Source of the DNA: Candidatus Poribacteria bacterium | Lineage (GTDB): Bacteria; Poribacteria; WGA-4E; WGA-3G | Direction of reading: 5' to 3' | NCBI GenBank assembly: GCA_012271015.1 | Contig: JAAXHD010000122.1 | Coordinates: forward strand, 1-43,530 | Length of the DNA stretch: 43,530 nucleotides | Shown here: positions 8,998 to 18,226 of the stretch, in pieces | Layout: the number at the start of each line of letters is the position of its first letter | Numbering within the stretch: the first letter of the stretch is position 1 | Notes under the pieces: model-generated | The model's database searches: none | What the model was told of the DNA's origin: nothing | What the model saw: the letters and a program-made list of their open reading frames with translations, nothing else | Program-made: the position numbers and the translations under genes

Positions 8998-9809
8998 ACA
9001 TGGGGCCAGAATTGGTTCCACGCCGTCAGCCAATCTTTTGCTCGGCTTTCAACAGTAACAGGACCCGTTATTTCAATCCCTGCTCGTCCCTTGAACTCCG
9101 CGAGTTTATCGACGCTTGAGAGTTCAATTTTGATTGTCGTTGGGGCATCAGGGACATAAGGCTTCACTCGGGTTAAATCTGTGAGAGCATCTCTCGCGGC
9201 GTCCTCAATCAATTGGCGGGCACGGACCGGTGGAAGTTGTCGCGCGCTATATCGGCTGAGTCCCCGTTTAACAGCGACTGTGAGCAGGGCATCGCCGAGG
9301 AGTTCTTTGGCTTCTCGGCAGACTGCCACGTCGCCTGTAACCAGTGCAACTGGCACCCGATGTGCTCCATTGAGCGCAGCGTTCACGCCTGTTTCACCGA
9401 CAAGATCGCCGTTGAACCAAAGGTTCCGGTACTGCACGCTGGAAATCGTATGACATAACACACCATCAGGCGTGCCATTGCGGGCGTGCATACCGATGAG
9501 CAAGCACGCATCACAACCGCTCTTCCACATATCTTCGTAGCGTCCCCACCCGTGATGCGCCACCCACTCACAATCTGGGTGAATTTTATCTGGAATCAGC
9601 GAATTAAAAGTCCACCCTTGTCCTGCCCCGTGGCAGTCTACAACAACAATCTCTGTCGCGCCTGCGGCTTTCGCACCGCGTACGGCGGCGTTGATCTCCT
9701 CCGTGTAGAGGTGCCGCCCCTCTTCAAACATTGCCGCACCGCCGTTCACCTGCTCCCATACAACGATGCCGCTGACACCTTCCATATCCGACATGATGAG
9801 TACTCGCAT
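8994..9809 (-). CDS. M55 family D-aminopeptidase (DppA-like)
   Basis: 'MRVLIMSDMEGVSGIVVWEQVNGG', 'VVDCHGAGQGWTFN', 'LLIGMHARNGTPDGVLCHTIS', 'NGDLVGETGVNAALNG'. Start 9809 preferred, with SD AAAGGAAGGAAAAT; the N-terminal extension to 9932 reads through repeats. Confidence 0.85.
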   Translation of the reverse strand: MRVLIMSDMEGVSGIVVWEQVNGGAAMFEEGRHLYTEEINAAVRGAKAAGATEIVVVDCHGAGQGWTFNSLIPDKIHPDCEWVAHHGWGRYEDMWKSGCDACLLIGMHARNGTPDGVLCHTISSVQYRNLWFNGDLVGETGVNAALNGAHRVPVALVTGDVAVCREAKELLGDALLTVAVKRGLSRYSARQLPPVRARQLIEDAARDALTDLTRVKPYVPDAPTTIKIELSSVDKLAEFKGRAGIEITGPVTVESRAKDWLTAWNQFWPHV

Positions 9810-9827
9810 TATTTTCCTTCCTTTCTT

Positions 9828-10024
9828 AGGACTTACGCACTTCACCGGTAGGATTTTTGCTTGGGGTGTTTTTGCTGGGGGTCTTTGCTTGGGTGTTTCT
9901 GCGTATTTCCCCTTGATAGGGCGTTTCTTCATTTCTTCACAGTTTGCAACCGCACCGATCCCGTGATAGTAAGTGTCTTCACCGTAGCAATATTGGTACT
10001 CTGGCTCAATTTTGCGTAAGTCCT
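9828..10024. repeat. Element bounded by perfect 12 bp terminal inverted repeats (MITE-like)
   Basis: AGGACTTACGCA at 9828-9839 and its exact reverse complement TGCGTAAGTCCT at 10013-10024. Confidence 0.5.
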
Positions 10025-10054
10025 GTTTCTATTAAATTCGGAGTGATTTCTTCC

Positions 10055-10079
10055 TTAAGTATAAATCCTTTATACTTAA
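10055..10079. promoter_or_regulatory. Perfect 11 bp inverted repeat (hairpin/operator candidate) upstream of argS
   Basis: TTAAGTATAAA-tcc-TTTATACTTAA. Confidence 0.55.
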
Positions 10080-10181
10080 AATGCAAGTGGCATGTTCTCC
10101 TTCGGAGGGTTGAATCTACCCTTTACTGTCAAGTTGGAAGGCATGCTATTGGACATGCCCCCAACGCCTCCAAAGGAATTT

Positions 10182-10210
10182 TTGACATACACTCTCTATT
10201 GTGATATAAT
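10182..10210 (+). promoter_or_regulatory. Consensus sigma70 promoter for argS
   Basis: TTGACA (10182-10187), 17 bp spacer, TATAAT (10205-10210), TGA just before the -10. Confidence 0.8.
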
Positions 10211-10277
10211 TTTGTTGTTAGACAAAACGCCCAATCTCATAAGGAAAGTTAACGAATACATAATTGGACTTGTACAT

Positions 10278-11987
10278 ATGGACACAATTAAAGCAGAAAT
10301 CTACAATATTATAGAAGGCGCGATTGACGCAGCTGTTGCTGCTGGGAAACTCACTATACCCGAGGTGCTAAAGATCCCGTTCTCACCAACGAAAACGCCT
10401 GAACACGGGGACGTTGCTACACCGATTGCCCTTGGACTCGCGAAACAAGCACGGATGGCACCACGCAAGATAGCCGAAATAATTGTCGCACACATCAATC
10501 TTGATGACCATCCAACTATCCGTCAAATTGACATTGCCGGTGCTGGGTTCATCAATATTCACCTCGCCGATAACTGGCTCTACGACACACTTCAAACGAT
10601 CGCTACGATGCAGGAAGGGTATGGCACCTGCAACAAAGGAGAAGGAAAGCAGCTTCAGATTGAGTTCGTTAGTGCTAATCCGACGGGACCGATTAACATC
10701 GTCAGTGGGCGCGCCGCGGCGGTCGGGGATACTCTCGTCAATCTCCTAAATGCTATAGGCTACAACGCCATACGGGAGTACTACGTCAACGATGCTGGTG
10801 GACAGGTCGAACGCCTCGGTGAGTCAATAGATATCCGCTACCGACAAGCGCTCGGTGAAGAGGGATTGGAAATTCCAGAAGGAGGCTATCAAGGAGAATA
10901 TCTTCGGGAATTCGGACAAACTATAGCTGACACAGAAGGTGATGTCTATCTTCAACTTGAGACAAAAGAACGAGTGGCAACGTTTCGGGACAAAGGCATT
11001 GCCCACATCTTAGCGCAACAAAGAAAATCTTTGGAACGTTTCGGAGTTAGTTTCGATGTTTGGTCGAGTGAAAAAGCGATTCGAGAGAGTAGGAAACCGG
11101 AGGAAATCGTTCAAGTGTTTCGCGAGAATGGGTGCCTCTACGAAGCGGAAGGTGCGACGTGGTTTCGGATGACAGATTTTGGCGATGATAAGGACTGCGT
11201 TGTTATTAAGAGCGATGGGGAATATACCTATTTTGTGCCGGATGCCGCATATCATCGCGATAAGTTCGACAGAGGTTTCACTACAGTTATCGATCTGCTG
11301 GGACCCGACCATCAGGGGCATATTACTCACCTCAAAAACCTTGTCAAAGCCCTCGGTATGCCCGATGATTGGCTCGAAATCTTCATCATTCAACAAGTCA
11401 ATCTCGTCGATGCAGCAGGCAAGCGGTCAGATATGTCGAAACGTCGAGGACAGTTTCTGACCCTTGATGACCTTATTGACGAACTCGCAGAGACCGTCGG
11501 CGAACAATTTGCGGTGGATGTCGCTCGCTATTTTTTCCTCATGCGTGTCAACAGTACCCATCTTGATTTCAATATGGAATTGGCAGTCACGCATGCCAGC
11601 GAAAATCCCGTCTTCTACATCCAATACGCCCATGCGCGGTGCTGCAGCATTTTTGAGCAGGGAGATGAGCAAGGAATCGCCCCTAAACCTATTGAAGCAG
11701 TCTCTCTCAAACGGCTCACGGAGTCGATGGAACATGAATTGATTCGGAAATTAGCTGAATTCCCATCGGTTTTACTTTTGAGCGCGGAGTCACGGGAAGC
11801 GCATCGCGTAGTGCATTACCTACACGAACTCGCGGGGATTTTTCATCCGTACTACAACCAACACCGGGTACTTGATCCTGCAGACATGGAAAAAACGTAC
11901 GCACGACTCATTCTGATACAGAGCGTGCAAAGGGTATTGAAAAACGGGCTAACGCTTTTAGGCATCTCTGCCCCTACTTCTATGTAG
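10278..11987 (+). CDS. argS: Arginyl-tRNA synthetase
   Basis: 'QIEFVSANPTGPINIVSGRAAAVGDTLVNLL' (HIGH-type region), 'DLLGPDHQGHITHLKNLVKALGMP', 'KRSDMSKRRGQFLTLDDLIDE', C-terminal 'LHELAGIFHPYYNQHRVL'. Start at MDTIKAE (10278), downstream of the promoter. Confidence 0.95.
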   Translation: MDTIKAEIYNIIEGAIDAAVAAGKLTIPEVLKIPFSPTKTPEHGDVATPIALGLAKQARMAPRKIAEIIVAHINLDDHPTIRQIDIAGAGFINIHLADNWLYDTLQTIATMQEGYGTCNKGEGKQLQIEFVSANPTGPINIVSGRAAAVGDTLVNLLNAIGYNAIREYYVNDAGGQVERLGESIDIRYRQALGEEGLEIPEGGYQGEYLREFGQTIADTEGDVYLQLETKERVATFRDKGIAHILAQQRKSLERFGVSFDVWSSEKAIRESRKPEEIVQVFRENGCLYEAEGATWFRMTDFGDDKDCVVIKSDGEYTYFVPDAAYHRDKFDRGFTTVIDLLGPDHQGHITHLKNLVKALGMPDDWLEIFIIQQVNLVDAAGKRSDMSKRRGQFLTLDDLIDELAETVGEQFAVDVARYFFLMRVNSTHLDFNMELAVTHASENPVFYIQYAHARCCSIFEQGDEQGIAPKPIEAVSLKRLTESMEHELIRKLAEFPSVLLLSAESREAHRVVHYLHELAGIFHPYYNQHRVLDPADMEKTYARLILIQSVQRVLKNGLTLLGISAPTSM

Positions 11988-12206
11988 CTGGTTGTCAGCA
12001 GTCAGCAATCAGCAAAGAGGTGCTTTTGTAGCAATTCACCGAAACTTGGAATGCCATAGCACCCGTAGAATGTCTGGCAGTTGCCAACGTTTTTGTCTGC
12101 CACAACGACGGAAGCACGTGATCATGATAATCGTGATTGTGTAACTTCTGAAAGGACCCTGATGGCTGATGGCTGATAGCCGATAGCCAATGACAATAGG
12201 AAAAAT

Positions 12207-13565
12207 ATGATAGATTATAGGAAAACCGATAAGGCGCACGTGTGGCATCCTCTGTTTCAGCATCAACGCCTTGAAGAAACAACGTTAGCCGTTTTTGAAT
12301 CGGCACACGGGACAACTCTTGTGGACGTAGAAGGTCGTGAGTACTTAGATGCGTACTCGGCGCTCTGGAACGTCAATGTCGGTTATGGTAGACAGGAGAT
12401 TGCAGACGCAGTCTATGCACAGATACAGCAGTTGCCTTACTATCCACACTCACAGATTAACGTCCCTGCCACGGTATTAGCAGAGCGACTCGCGGCATGT
12501 CTTCCGGGTGATTTGAACCATGTCTTTTTCTCCAACAGCGGTTCAGAGGCAAATGAAACCGCCATCAAAATCGCACGTCAGTACGGTAGACAGACCTATC
12601 CGGGTGAGAATCGCTACAAAATTATCAGTCGGTATCGTGGTTACCATGGGTTTACCTTTGGTGCCTTGTCAGCGACAGGGCAGACCCGTCGACGCAAGGC
12701 TTTTGAACCACTTGTTCCGGGGTTTATACATGCGCATCCACCTTACTGCCACCGATGTCCAATCGGATTGGACTATCCATCTTGTGGCACGGAGTGTGCT
12801 GATGAAATTGAACGGATAATCCAGTGGGAGGGCCCCGAAACCGTAATCGGTGTCATTGCTGAGCCTATCATCGGGGGTGGGGGCGTGATTGTCCCGCCGG
12901 ATGAATATTTCCCGAAATTACGACAAATCTGTGACGATTACGGCTTGCTTCTCATCCTTGATGAAGTCATCACCGGTTTTGGACGCACCGGGAAGATGTT
13001 TGCCTGTGAGCATTGGGACGTACAGCCTGACCTTATTACACTGGCAAAGGGACTGACGAGTGGTTATTTACCGCTCGGTGCGTGTGTCGCCTCAACGGCG
13101 GTCTTTAACGCGTTCCTTGGCGAATCCGATGAAAACAAAGAATTCGCCCAAGTCTGCACCTATGGCGGACATCCAGTGGCGTGTGCCGCTGGTGTTGCGA
13201 ACCTCGAAATCCTCCAAAAGGAACGCCTCTGGGAAAATTCGGAGAAAGTAGGGGGGCACTTACTCTCGAAATTAGAGACGTTGCTTGAGTTACCCATCGT
13301 GGGTGATGTTCGTGGGAAAGGGTTGATGATAGCCGTAGAACTCGTTGAAGCCGATGGGACGCATCTGGAAACGGCGACAACCAACCGAATCGTGGGTCAA
13401 TTGCGAGACTTTGATACAGGGGGAATTATCGTCGGAAAAATCGGACACGCTGTTGATGAACCGGAAAACATCATTTACATCGCACCGCCCCTGATTCTAA
13501 CAAAAGCAGAGGCGGATAGAATTTATGAGACGTTACGTCAAGTACTTATCCAAAAGGAGTTTTAA
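12207..13565 (+). CDS. Class-III pyridoxal-phosphate aminotransferase (omega-aminotransferase-like)
   Basis: 'NHVFFSNSGSEANETAIKIARQY', 'YRGYHGFTFGALSATG', 'LLLILDEVITGFGRTGKMFACEHWDVQPDLITLAKGLTSGYLPLGA'. Confidence 0.92.
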   Translation: MIDYRKTDKAHVWHPLFQHQRLEETTLAVFESAHGTTLVDVEGREYLDAYSALWNVNVGYGRQEIADAVYAQIQQLPYYPHSQINVPATVLAERLAACLPGDLNHVFFSNSGSEANETAIKIARQYGRQTYPGENRYKIISRYRGYHGFTFGALSATGQTRRRKAFEPLVPGFIHAHPPYCHRCPIGLDYPSCGTECADEIERIIQWEGPETVIGVIAEPIIGGGGVIVPPDEYFPKLRQICDDYGLLLILDEVITGFGRTGKMFACEHWDVQPDLITLAKGLTSGYLPLGACVASTAVFNAFLGESDENKEFAQVCTYGGHPVACAAGVANLEILQKERLWENSEKVGGHLLSKLETLLELPIVGDVRGKGLMIAVELVEADGTHLETATTNRIVGQLRDFDTGGIIVGKIGHAVDEPENIIYIAPPLILTKAEADRIYETLRQVLIQKEF

Positions 13566-14390
13566 TTCGTGTCGCTTCGCCGTTGAAATCTTGTCGGGAT
13601 GGGTAGCCAGCGCGAATTGCAGGGCGTTTGAACAGGCGCAGCTCCGTTCTTCAATTGGAATGTTGGCAACGGCACTCCGGACAATTTTTTTGGAAGTCTC
13701 TACATTGGCACGGACATTTTCAAGGATCATCTCCGTCGTAACGTGATCATGTTCGGGGTGCCAGCAGTCATAATCGGTGGAGCATGCAAGAACAGCATAG
13801 CAGATTTCTGCCTCGCGTGCTAATTTGGCTTCCTGTGCCGCTGTCATCCCGATAATGTCGAATCCGAAGGACCGATATACGTTCGATTCGGCTTGTGTCG
13901 AAAACGCCGGTCCCTCCATACAGATATAGGTGCCGCCGTTATGGGCGGTTGCACCGACATCGGTCGCTGCAGTATATAAACAGTCACTCAGAAGTGAGCA
14001 AAAAGGATGTGCCAGGCTAATGTGTGCGGCGATGCCGTCACCGAAAAAGGTTGATTCCCGGTGTTTAGTGTGGTCGTAGAGTTGATCCGGTATAACAAAA
14101 TGGCGGGGTTCAATTTCTTGTTTTAGGCTCCCGACAGCACTCACAGCAATGAGCCATTCTACACCTAACGATTTTAAGGCATAAATATTGGCGCGGACGT
14201 TAATCTCAGAAGGAAGGATCCGGTGACCAACGCCGTGCCGCGGTAGAAAAACAACGGGCTTCCCATCAAGGTTTCCGAGAATAAGAGCATCGCTCGGTTT
14301 ACCGAACGGGGTTTCGACTGTGATTTCTTCGATGTCTGTTAAGCCTTCCATCTGATAAAAACCGCTGCCGCCAATGATTCCGATACGCAT
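13533..14390 (-). CDS. mtnP: S-methyl-5'-thioadenosine phosphorylase
   Basis: 'MRIGIIGGSGFYQMEGL', 'VVFLPRHGVGHRILPSEINVRANIYALKSLGVEWLIAVSAVGSL', 'CMEGPAFSTQAESNVYRSFGFDIIGMTAAQEAKLAREAEICYA'. Start at 14390 (MRIG). Confidence 0.93.
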   Translation of the reverse strand: MRIGIIGGSGFYQMEGLTDIEEITVETPFGKPSDALILGNLDGKPVVFLPRHGVGHRILPSEINVRANIYALKSLGVEWLIAVSAVGSLKQEIEPRHFVIPDQLYDHTKHRESTFFGDGIAAHISLAHPFCSLLSDCLYTAATDVGATAHNGGTYICMEGPAFSTQAESNVYRSFGFDIIGMTAAQEAKLAREAEICYAVLACSTDYDCWHPEHDHVTTEMILENVRANVETSKKIVRSAVANIPIEERSCACSNALQFALATHPDKISTAKRHELKLLLDKYLT

Positions 14391-14480
14391 CTTTTGTCCT
14401 TTCGTGAGGCATGACTGATGCATCAATCCATCGCCTCCACTACGTTACTGAAAACCGATAACTAAAAACTGATAACTCTT

Positions 14481-15302
14481 ATGGCATTATTGCATTGTGG
14501 TAATTTAACACTTGAAGGAAAATCGAGTTCCGCCGTTGCGACTTACGTGCGAGTCAGAGAACTGGACCTCGTTTTCGATTTAGGCAGATGTCCGATGAAT
14601 TTTATCGGCATCGGCAATGTTTTCATTTCCCATTTCCACCTCGATCACTACTTCGGGTTGCCTATCTATATCAGTCAACGCTGGCTTGCTGGCATAGCGC
14701 CCGGAAACATCTATGTCCCGTGGAGCGGATCTAAACAGTTGATGCACATTCTTGATAGGATCTCGGCGTTGGATACCGGCAGGAGTTGGGCATATCAAAT
14801 CACGCCGGTTCGGGTAGGTGATGCCATTCCGTTTCGGCAAAATTTAGTCGCACACATTTTGCCAAGCGACCACAGTGTCCCGTCTGTCTCTTATTTGATT
14901 TGTGAAGTACGCCAGAAACTAAAACCTGAGTTTCGGCATTTGTCAGGGCGTGATATCGCAGAACTGAAACATTCAGGCGTCGAGATAACGACAGAGGTGC
15001 AATTGCCCTTAATTGCCTACTTAGGAGATACGCGGAGTATCCCCCTTGATGCACATCCATTACTCAAGCAGTGCAAAGTCCTGATTTGCGAATGCACATT
15101 CATCCTACCGGAACATCGGGTGCGTGCAAAGCGGACCATGCATCTACATCTTGAGATGTTACCCTCAATTTTGGCAGATGTTGAGAGCGAACATATCGTC
15201 CTGACTCACTTTTCCCGCCGCTATACACCGGAACTTATCCGACAAAAGGTTTTCGGTCACTTACCACCGGCGGAACGTTCTCGCGTACAACTCTTTCTCT
15301 AA
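14481..15302 (+). CDS. MBL-fold metallo-hydrolase, RNase Z-like
   Basis: 'VFISHFHLDHYFGLPIYISQRW' contains HxHxDH; 'YLGDTRSI' and 'VLTHFSRRYTPE' fit the RNase Z family. Confidence 0.82.
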   Translation: MALLHCGNLTLEGKSSSAVATYVRVRELDLVFDLGRCPMNFIGIGNVFISHFHLDHYFGLPIYISQRWLAGIAPGNIYVPWSGSKQLMHILDRISALDTGRSWAYQITPVRVGDAIPFRQNLVAHILPSDHSVPSVSYLICEVRQKLKPEFRHLSGRDIAELKHSGVEITTEVQLPLIAYLGDTRSIPLDAHPLLKQCKVLICECTFILPEHRVRAKRTMHLHLEMLPSILADVESEHIVLTHFSRRYTPELIRQKVFGHLPPAERSRVQLFL

Positions 15303-15319
15303 TGCGAGACAGCGTTCTG

Positions 15320-16268
15320 CTAAATCCTTGCCCGTTCTATGTAGAGATGTGTTGTCAGGAGTGCCCAGATAGGTGCTAATATAGCGTCTATCAATACGTT
15401 TACAACGACCATCACCGCGATTGCCCAAACGGGGGTATGCTGTAAGGTTATTTGGACCTGAGTGCCAAAAAAGAGATGGAAGAATGTCTCTGATAGTAGG
15501 ATCTCACGTAAGGGCACAAATTCAGGTGCAACGACAGAAAACAGTAGCAACGTTAAACCGAGAACCACGGTGGTAAATACCATTGTTCCCCAAACAAGCA
15601 ACAGGTACATACCAAAAAACTGCTTCCATTTCCCGCGCACAAGTTCACTACTGCGGCGCAGCGCAGTGATCGCCGATAGATTCTCAATAATGAATGATCC
15701 CTTGGTTGTAGAGGCTCCATTTTACCAGAAAATAAACCGCGGGAATACCGACGATCATCAGCAACAGAATCGGCGTAGAAGGTGCTACCGGTACATACGG
15801 TATAAAAACTTGAGAGAATCCAGTCAAGATGGGTATGACAATGGTAAAAAATGCCGCTATAACGAGTAGCCCGAATAAGACCCATATCCCCAAAATAGAT
15901 ACGCTCTTGCGACGTGTCTGTCGCCATGCCTTGCCTGAAGTAGCATCTGTGCCACGGTATTGATGGACTATGATAAAAGTCAGTGGACACATTGCCAACC
16001 ATAGAAAACCGATGCCAAAGGTAGATCCACTGAAACCAACAGTTGTCTTTACACCCATTGGTTTCGAGGAAGACTGATTAGTTCCTGTTGATCCACTAAA
16101 TGCCTTGATTTCTCCTGATGTGCTAAAAGTCCATTGTGCCTCTGAAATCCATAATTTAGAAAACAGAAACAAGGCACTGTAGAATGCAAGGCTGACAATG
16201 ATAACGGGTAGCATCACCCGCCAGAACAGTCCGAAATTGTTCCGATATTCTCGAAATATTGCTGACAT
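15320..16268 (-). pseudogene. Polytopic membrane protein split by a frameshift (glycerophosphoryl diester phosphodiesterase membrane domain/DUF975-like)
   Basis: ORF 15684-16268 ends '...VKWSLYNQGIIHY*'. The +1 frame continues 'IIENLSAITALRRSSELVRGKWKQFFGMYLLLVWG...', the typical continuation in such families, into ORF 15320-15640. The junction carries a CATTCATT tandem duplication (minus strand, about 15689-15698). Confidence 0.65.
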
Positions 16269-16332
16269 CAGTCAGGACCTCCGTGGGATGGGTTTCGGGT
16301 AAGCCTGCACAGACGTGGCATCGGGTAGTGTA

Positions 16333-16407
16333 TGTAGGGGCAAGTTCCCAAGCCATCCATCTCATACATTTATGAATGATGGAGAAGCCCAAAGAGCTTG
16401 CCCTACA
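16333..16407. repeat. Long imperfect hairpin repeat (TGTAGGGGCAAG...CTTGCCCTACA)
   Basis: Arms TGTAGGGGCAAG.. and ..CTTGCCCTACA with further internal complementarity, in an intergenic region. Confidence 0.6.
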
Positions 16408-16483
16408 GCACACGACCGATCACTCTTCTACTGAAGCGGCATAGGGAAACAGGATATAGGAGGGGTTTCCCTAAAAATTGGAA

Positions 16484-17881
16484 TTAACTGCCCATACCGG
16501 GATGAGAACTGGCATCCTGGTCGGATGTCCCGGCTTCTTGTTCCTCGTAGAACTTGTATCCGTCTTCGTCTTGGTCAAGTTCATACTGGCGTACAATCTG
16601 TTCTGCTTCACGAAGGTAGGGAGTATCTCCCTTTGTAATACTCATATAGGCTTTGAACCCTTCATAAGCAGCCCCGAATTCACGGATGGAACGATAGCAG
16701 ACCGCTTGTTGGTAAACAGCTTCATTTCGCCATACAGATTCTGGGGCATTTTCAAACAGATTGTCATAAGCCTCAATCGCACGTTCGTACTCACCATTCT
16801 GTTGATAAAGAGCACCGGTACGATACATGGCATCTGCTGATGCGAACTTCTTATGCGACAGATCTCTTGACAACGTCTTGTAAGCGTTGATAGCACGAGG
16901 GAAGTTGCGAAGTTTTTCCCAGTTACCGCCAATCTGTTGGAAATTTTGAACGACTTGGTCACTATACCCCATCACCCACATGTCAGCGGGGGTAATTTTT
17001 CGACCTGTCTTTTGGTATTCGACCGCTTTTTTATTGCGGAACTTATTGATTTCATCCATTAGAAAACTAATCTCTACCAAGATTTCATTCGTCTGCTTCA
17101 GGAGCGTTCCAGCCTGCGAAGCTTCGTAAGAATCTGGAAACTTCTCGGCAACGCTAACAAAAGCGGGCCAGCCACCTTGATAGTCGAAAAGGGTATAAAA
17201 ATAGACGTTACCAACTTGGAACTGTGCCTGCGCTGCTTTCGGATGCTCAGGAAACTCTTCAACCATTCGCTCGTAATTGCGGATAGCTTCGGTATGATTC
17301 TCTAAACTTTCATAAGCACGCGCCACCTCGTAGAGTGCCTCTGCAGCGATATTAAAGGTCTCATCTGTCGGTTCATTGTCGTAAATAGCTTTATAGTTTT
17401 GATATTCAGCCCGCTTTGCCTTAATGACCTCGCGGTTCTTTCGAATATTCGCCGTACCGGTTTTTGCTTCATTGGCGTAATATCCGGTGGGATCTAACGC
17501 AACAATGGCTTGATAATGCTCAACCGCTTTATCCCAATCATAGCGACGCTTATAGATTTTCCCGATTTGGTAGTGTGCACGCTGTGCCCACTTCCCTTTC
17601 GTGTCGCGTTCAATGACCTCTGAATAGAGGGCTATCGCTCTATCGTAAAGTTCTTGCTGTCTCTTGCGATTCTTCTCCATTGTTTCCGGATCGTCATCGC
17701 GCACATCCATCGTTTCCGCCTCGTCAAACGCGGTATCAGCGTTTTGGAGCTTGGCACCGAGGGGAACGATGCTAACGCCGCCTACACATCCGATAATCGT
17801 TCCTGCGAGAAAAATGAAGGCGAGCATGAGAAGATGGGTTCGATCTATTCGAAGACCGAAGCCATGTGTGAAACGGTTCAT
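16484..17881 (-). CDS. TPR-repeat lipoprotein-like protein
   Basis: Multiple TPR units ('AHYQIGKIYKRRYDWDKAVEHYQAIVALDP', 'ALYEVARAYESLENHTEAIRNYERMVEEFPEHPKAAQAQFQVGNVYF'). N-terminal hydrophobic segment ending 'LAGTIIGCVGG'. Confidence 0.85.
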   Translation of the reverse strand: MNRFTHGFGLRIDRTHLLMLAFIFLAGTIIGCVGGVSIVPLGAKLQNADTAFDEAETMDVRDDDPETMEKNRKRQQELYDRAIALYSEVIERDTKGKWAQRAHYQIGKIYKRRYDWDKAVEHYQAIVALDPTGYYANEAKTGTANIRKNREVIKAKRAEYQNYKAIYDNEPTDETFNIAAEALYEVARAYESLENHTEAIRNYERMVEEFPEHPKAAQAQFQVGNVYFYTLFDYQGGWPAFVSVAEKFPDSYEASQAGTLLKQTNEILVEISFLMDEINKFRNKKAVEYQKTGRKITPADMWVMGYSDQVVQNFQQIGGNWEKLRNFPRAINAYKTLSRDLSHKKFASADAMYRTGALYQQNGEYERAIEAYDNLFENAPESVWRNEAVYQQAVCYRSIREFGAAYEGFKAYMSITKGDTPYLREAEQIVRQYELDQDEDGYKFYEEQEAGTSDQDASSHPGMGS

Positions 17882-17970
17882 TGTGAGTCCTCCTTAGGAA
17901 AATGGAAATGTGCCGGTATGTTTTCAGTCAGAACAACATAACTAACCGGCTCCCGTTCATTGTTGGGGAA

Positions 17971-17998
17971 ATTATACTAAATTTGAAAAAAATGTCAA
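17971..17998 (-). promoter_or_regulatory. Sigma70 promoter for the TPR gene
   Basis: On the minus strand: TTGACA (17998-17993), 16 bp spacer, TATAAT (17976-17971). Confidence 0.7.
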
Positions 17999-18226
17999 TT
18001 CTTTTTTAATTTTTTAAAACCAAACCGTTTGATTCTTACCAAGATTTGTGCGCAATCCGAAGGGTACATCTACAGGAAGAGACAAATGCCAACAGGAAAA
18101 ACTTGACAAACATCTGAAAATATGTAAAAATTGCGTTTACACAAAATGGTCAACATCCCGACAGCGGGATCAGATGTTCAACATAAATTTTTCGATGTGA
18201 AAGTCAAAGGTAACAAGGAGGAAGAC

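Noticed and set aside
10092-10277. N-terminal extension of ArgS
   Set aside because: Contains the consensus promoter (10182-10210); ArgS homology begins at MDTIKAEIYN.
12036-12315. Minus-strand ORFs upstream of the aminotransferase
   Set aside because: Composed of simple heptad-like repeats and intergenic sequence; no SD or domain.
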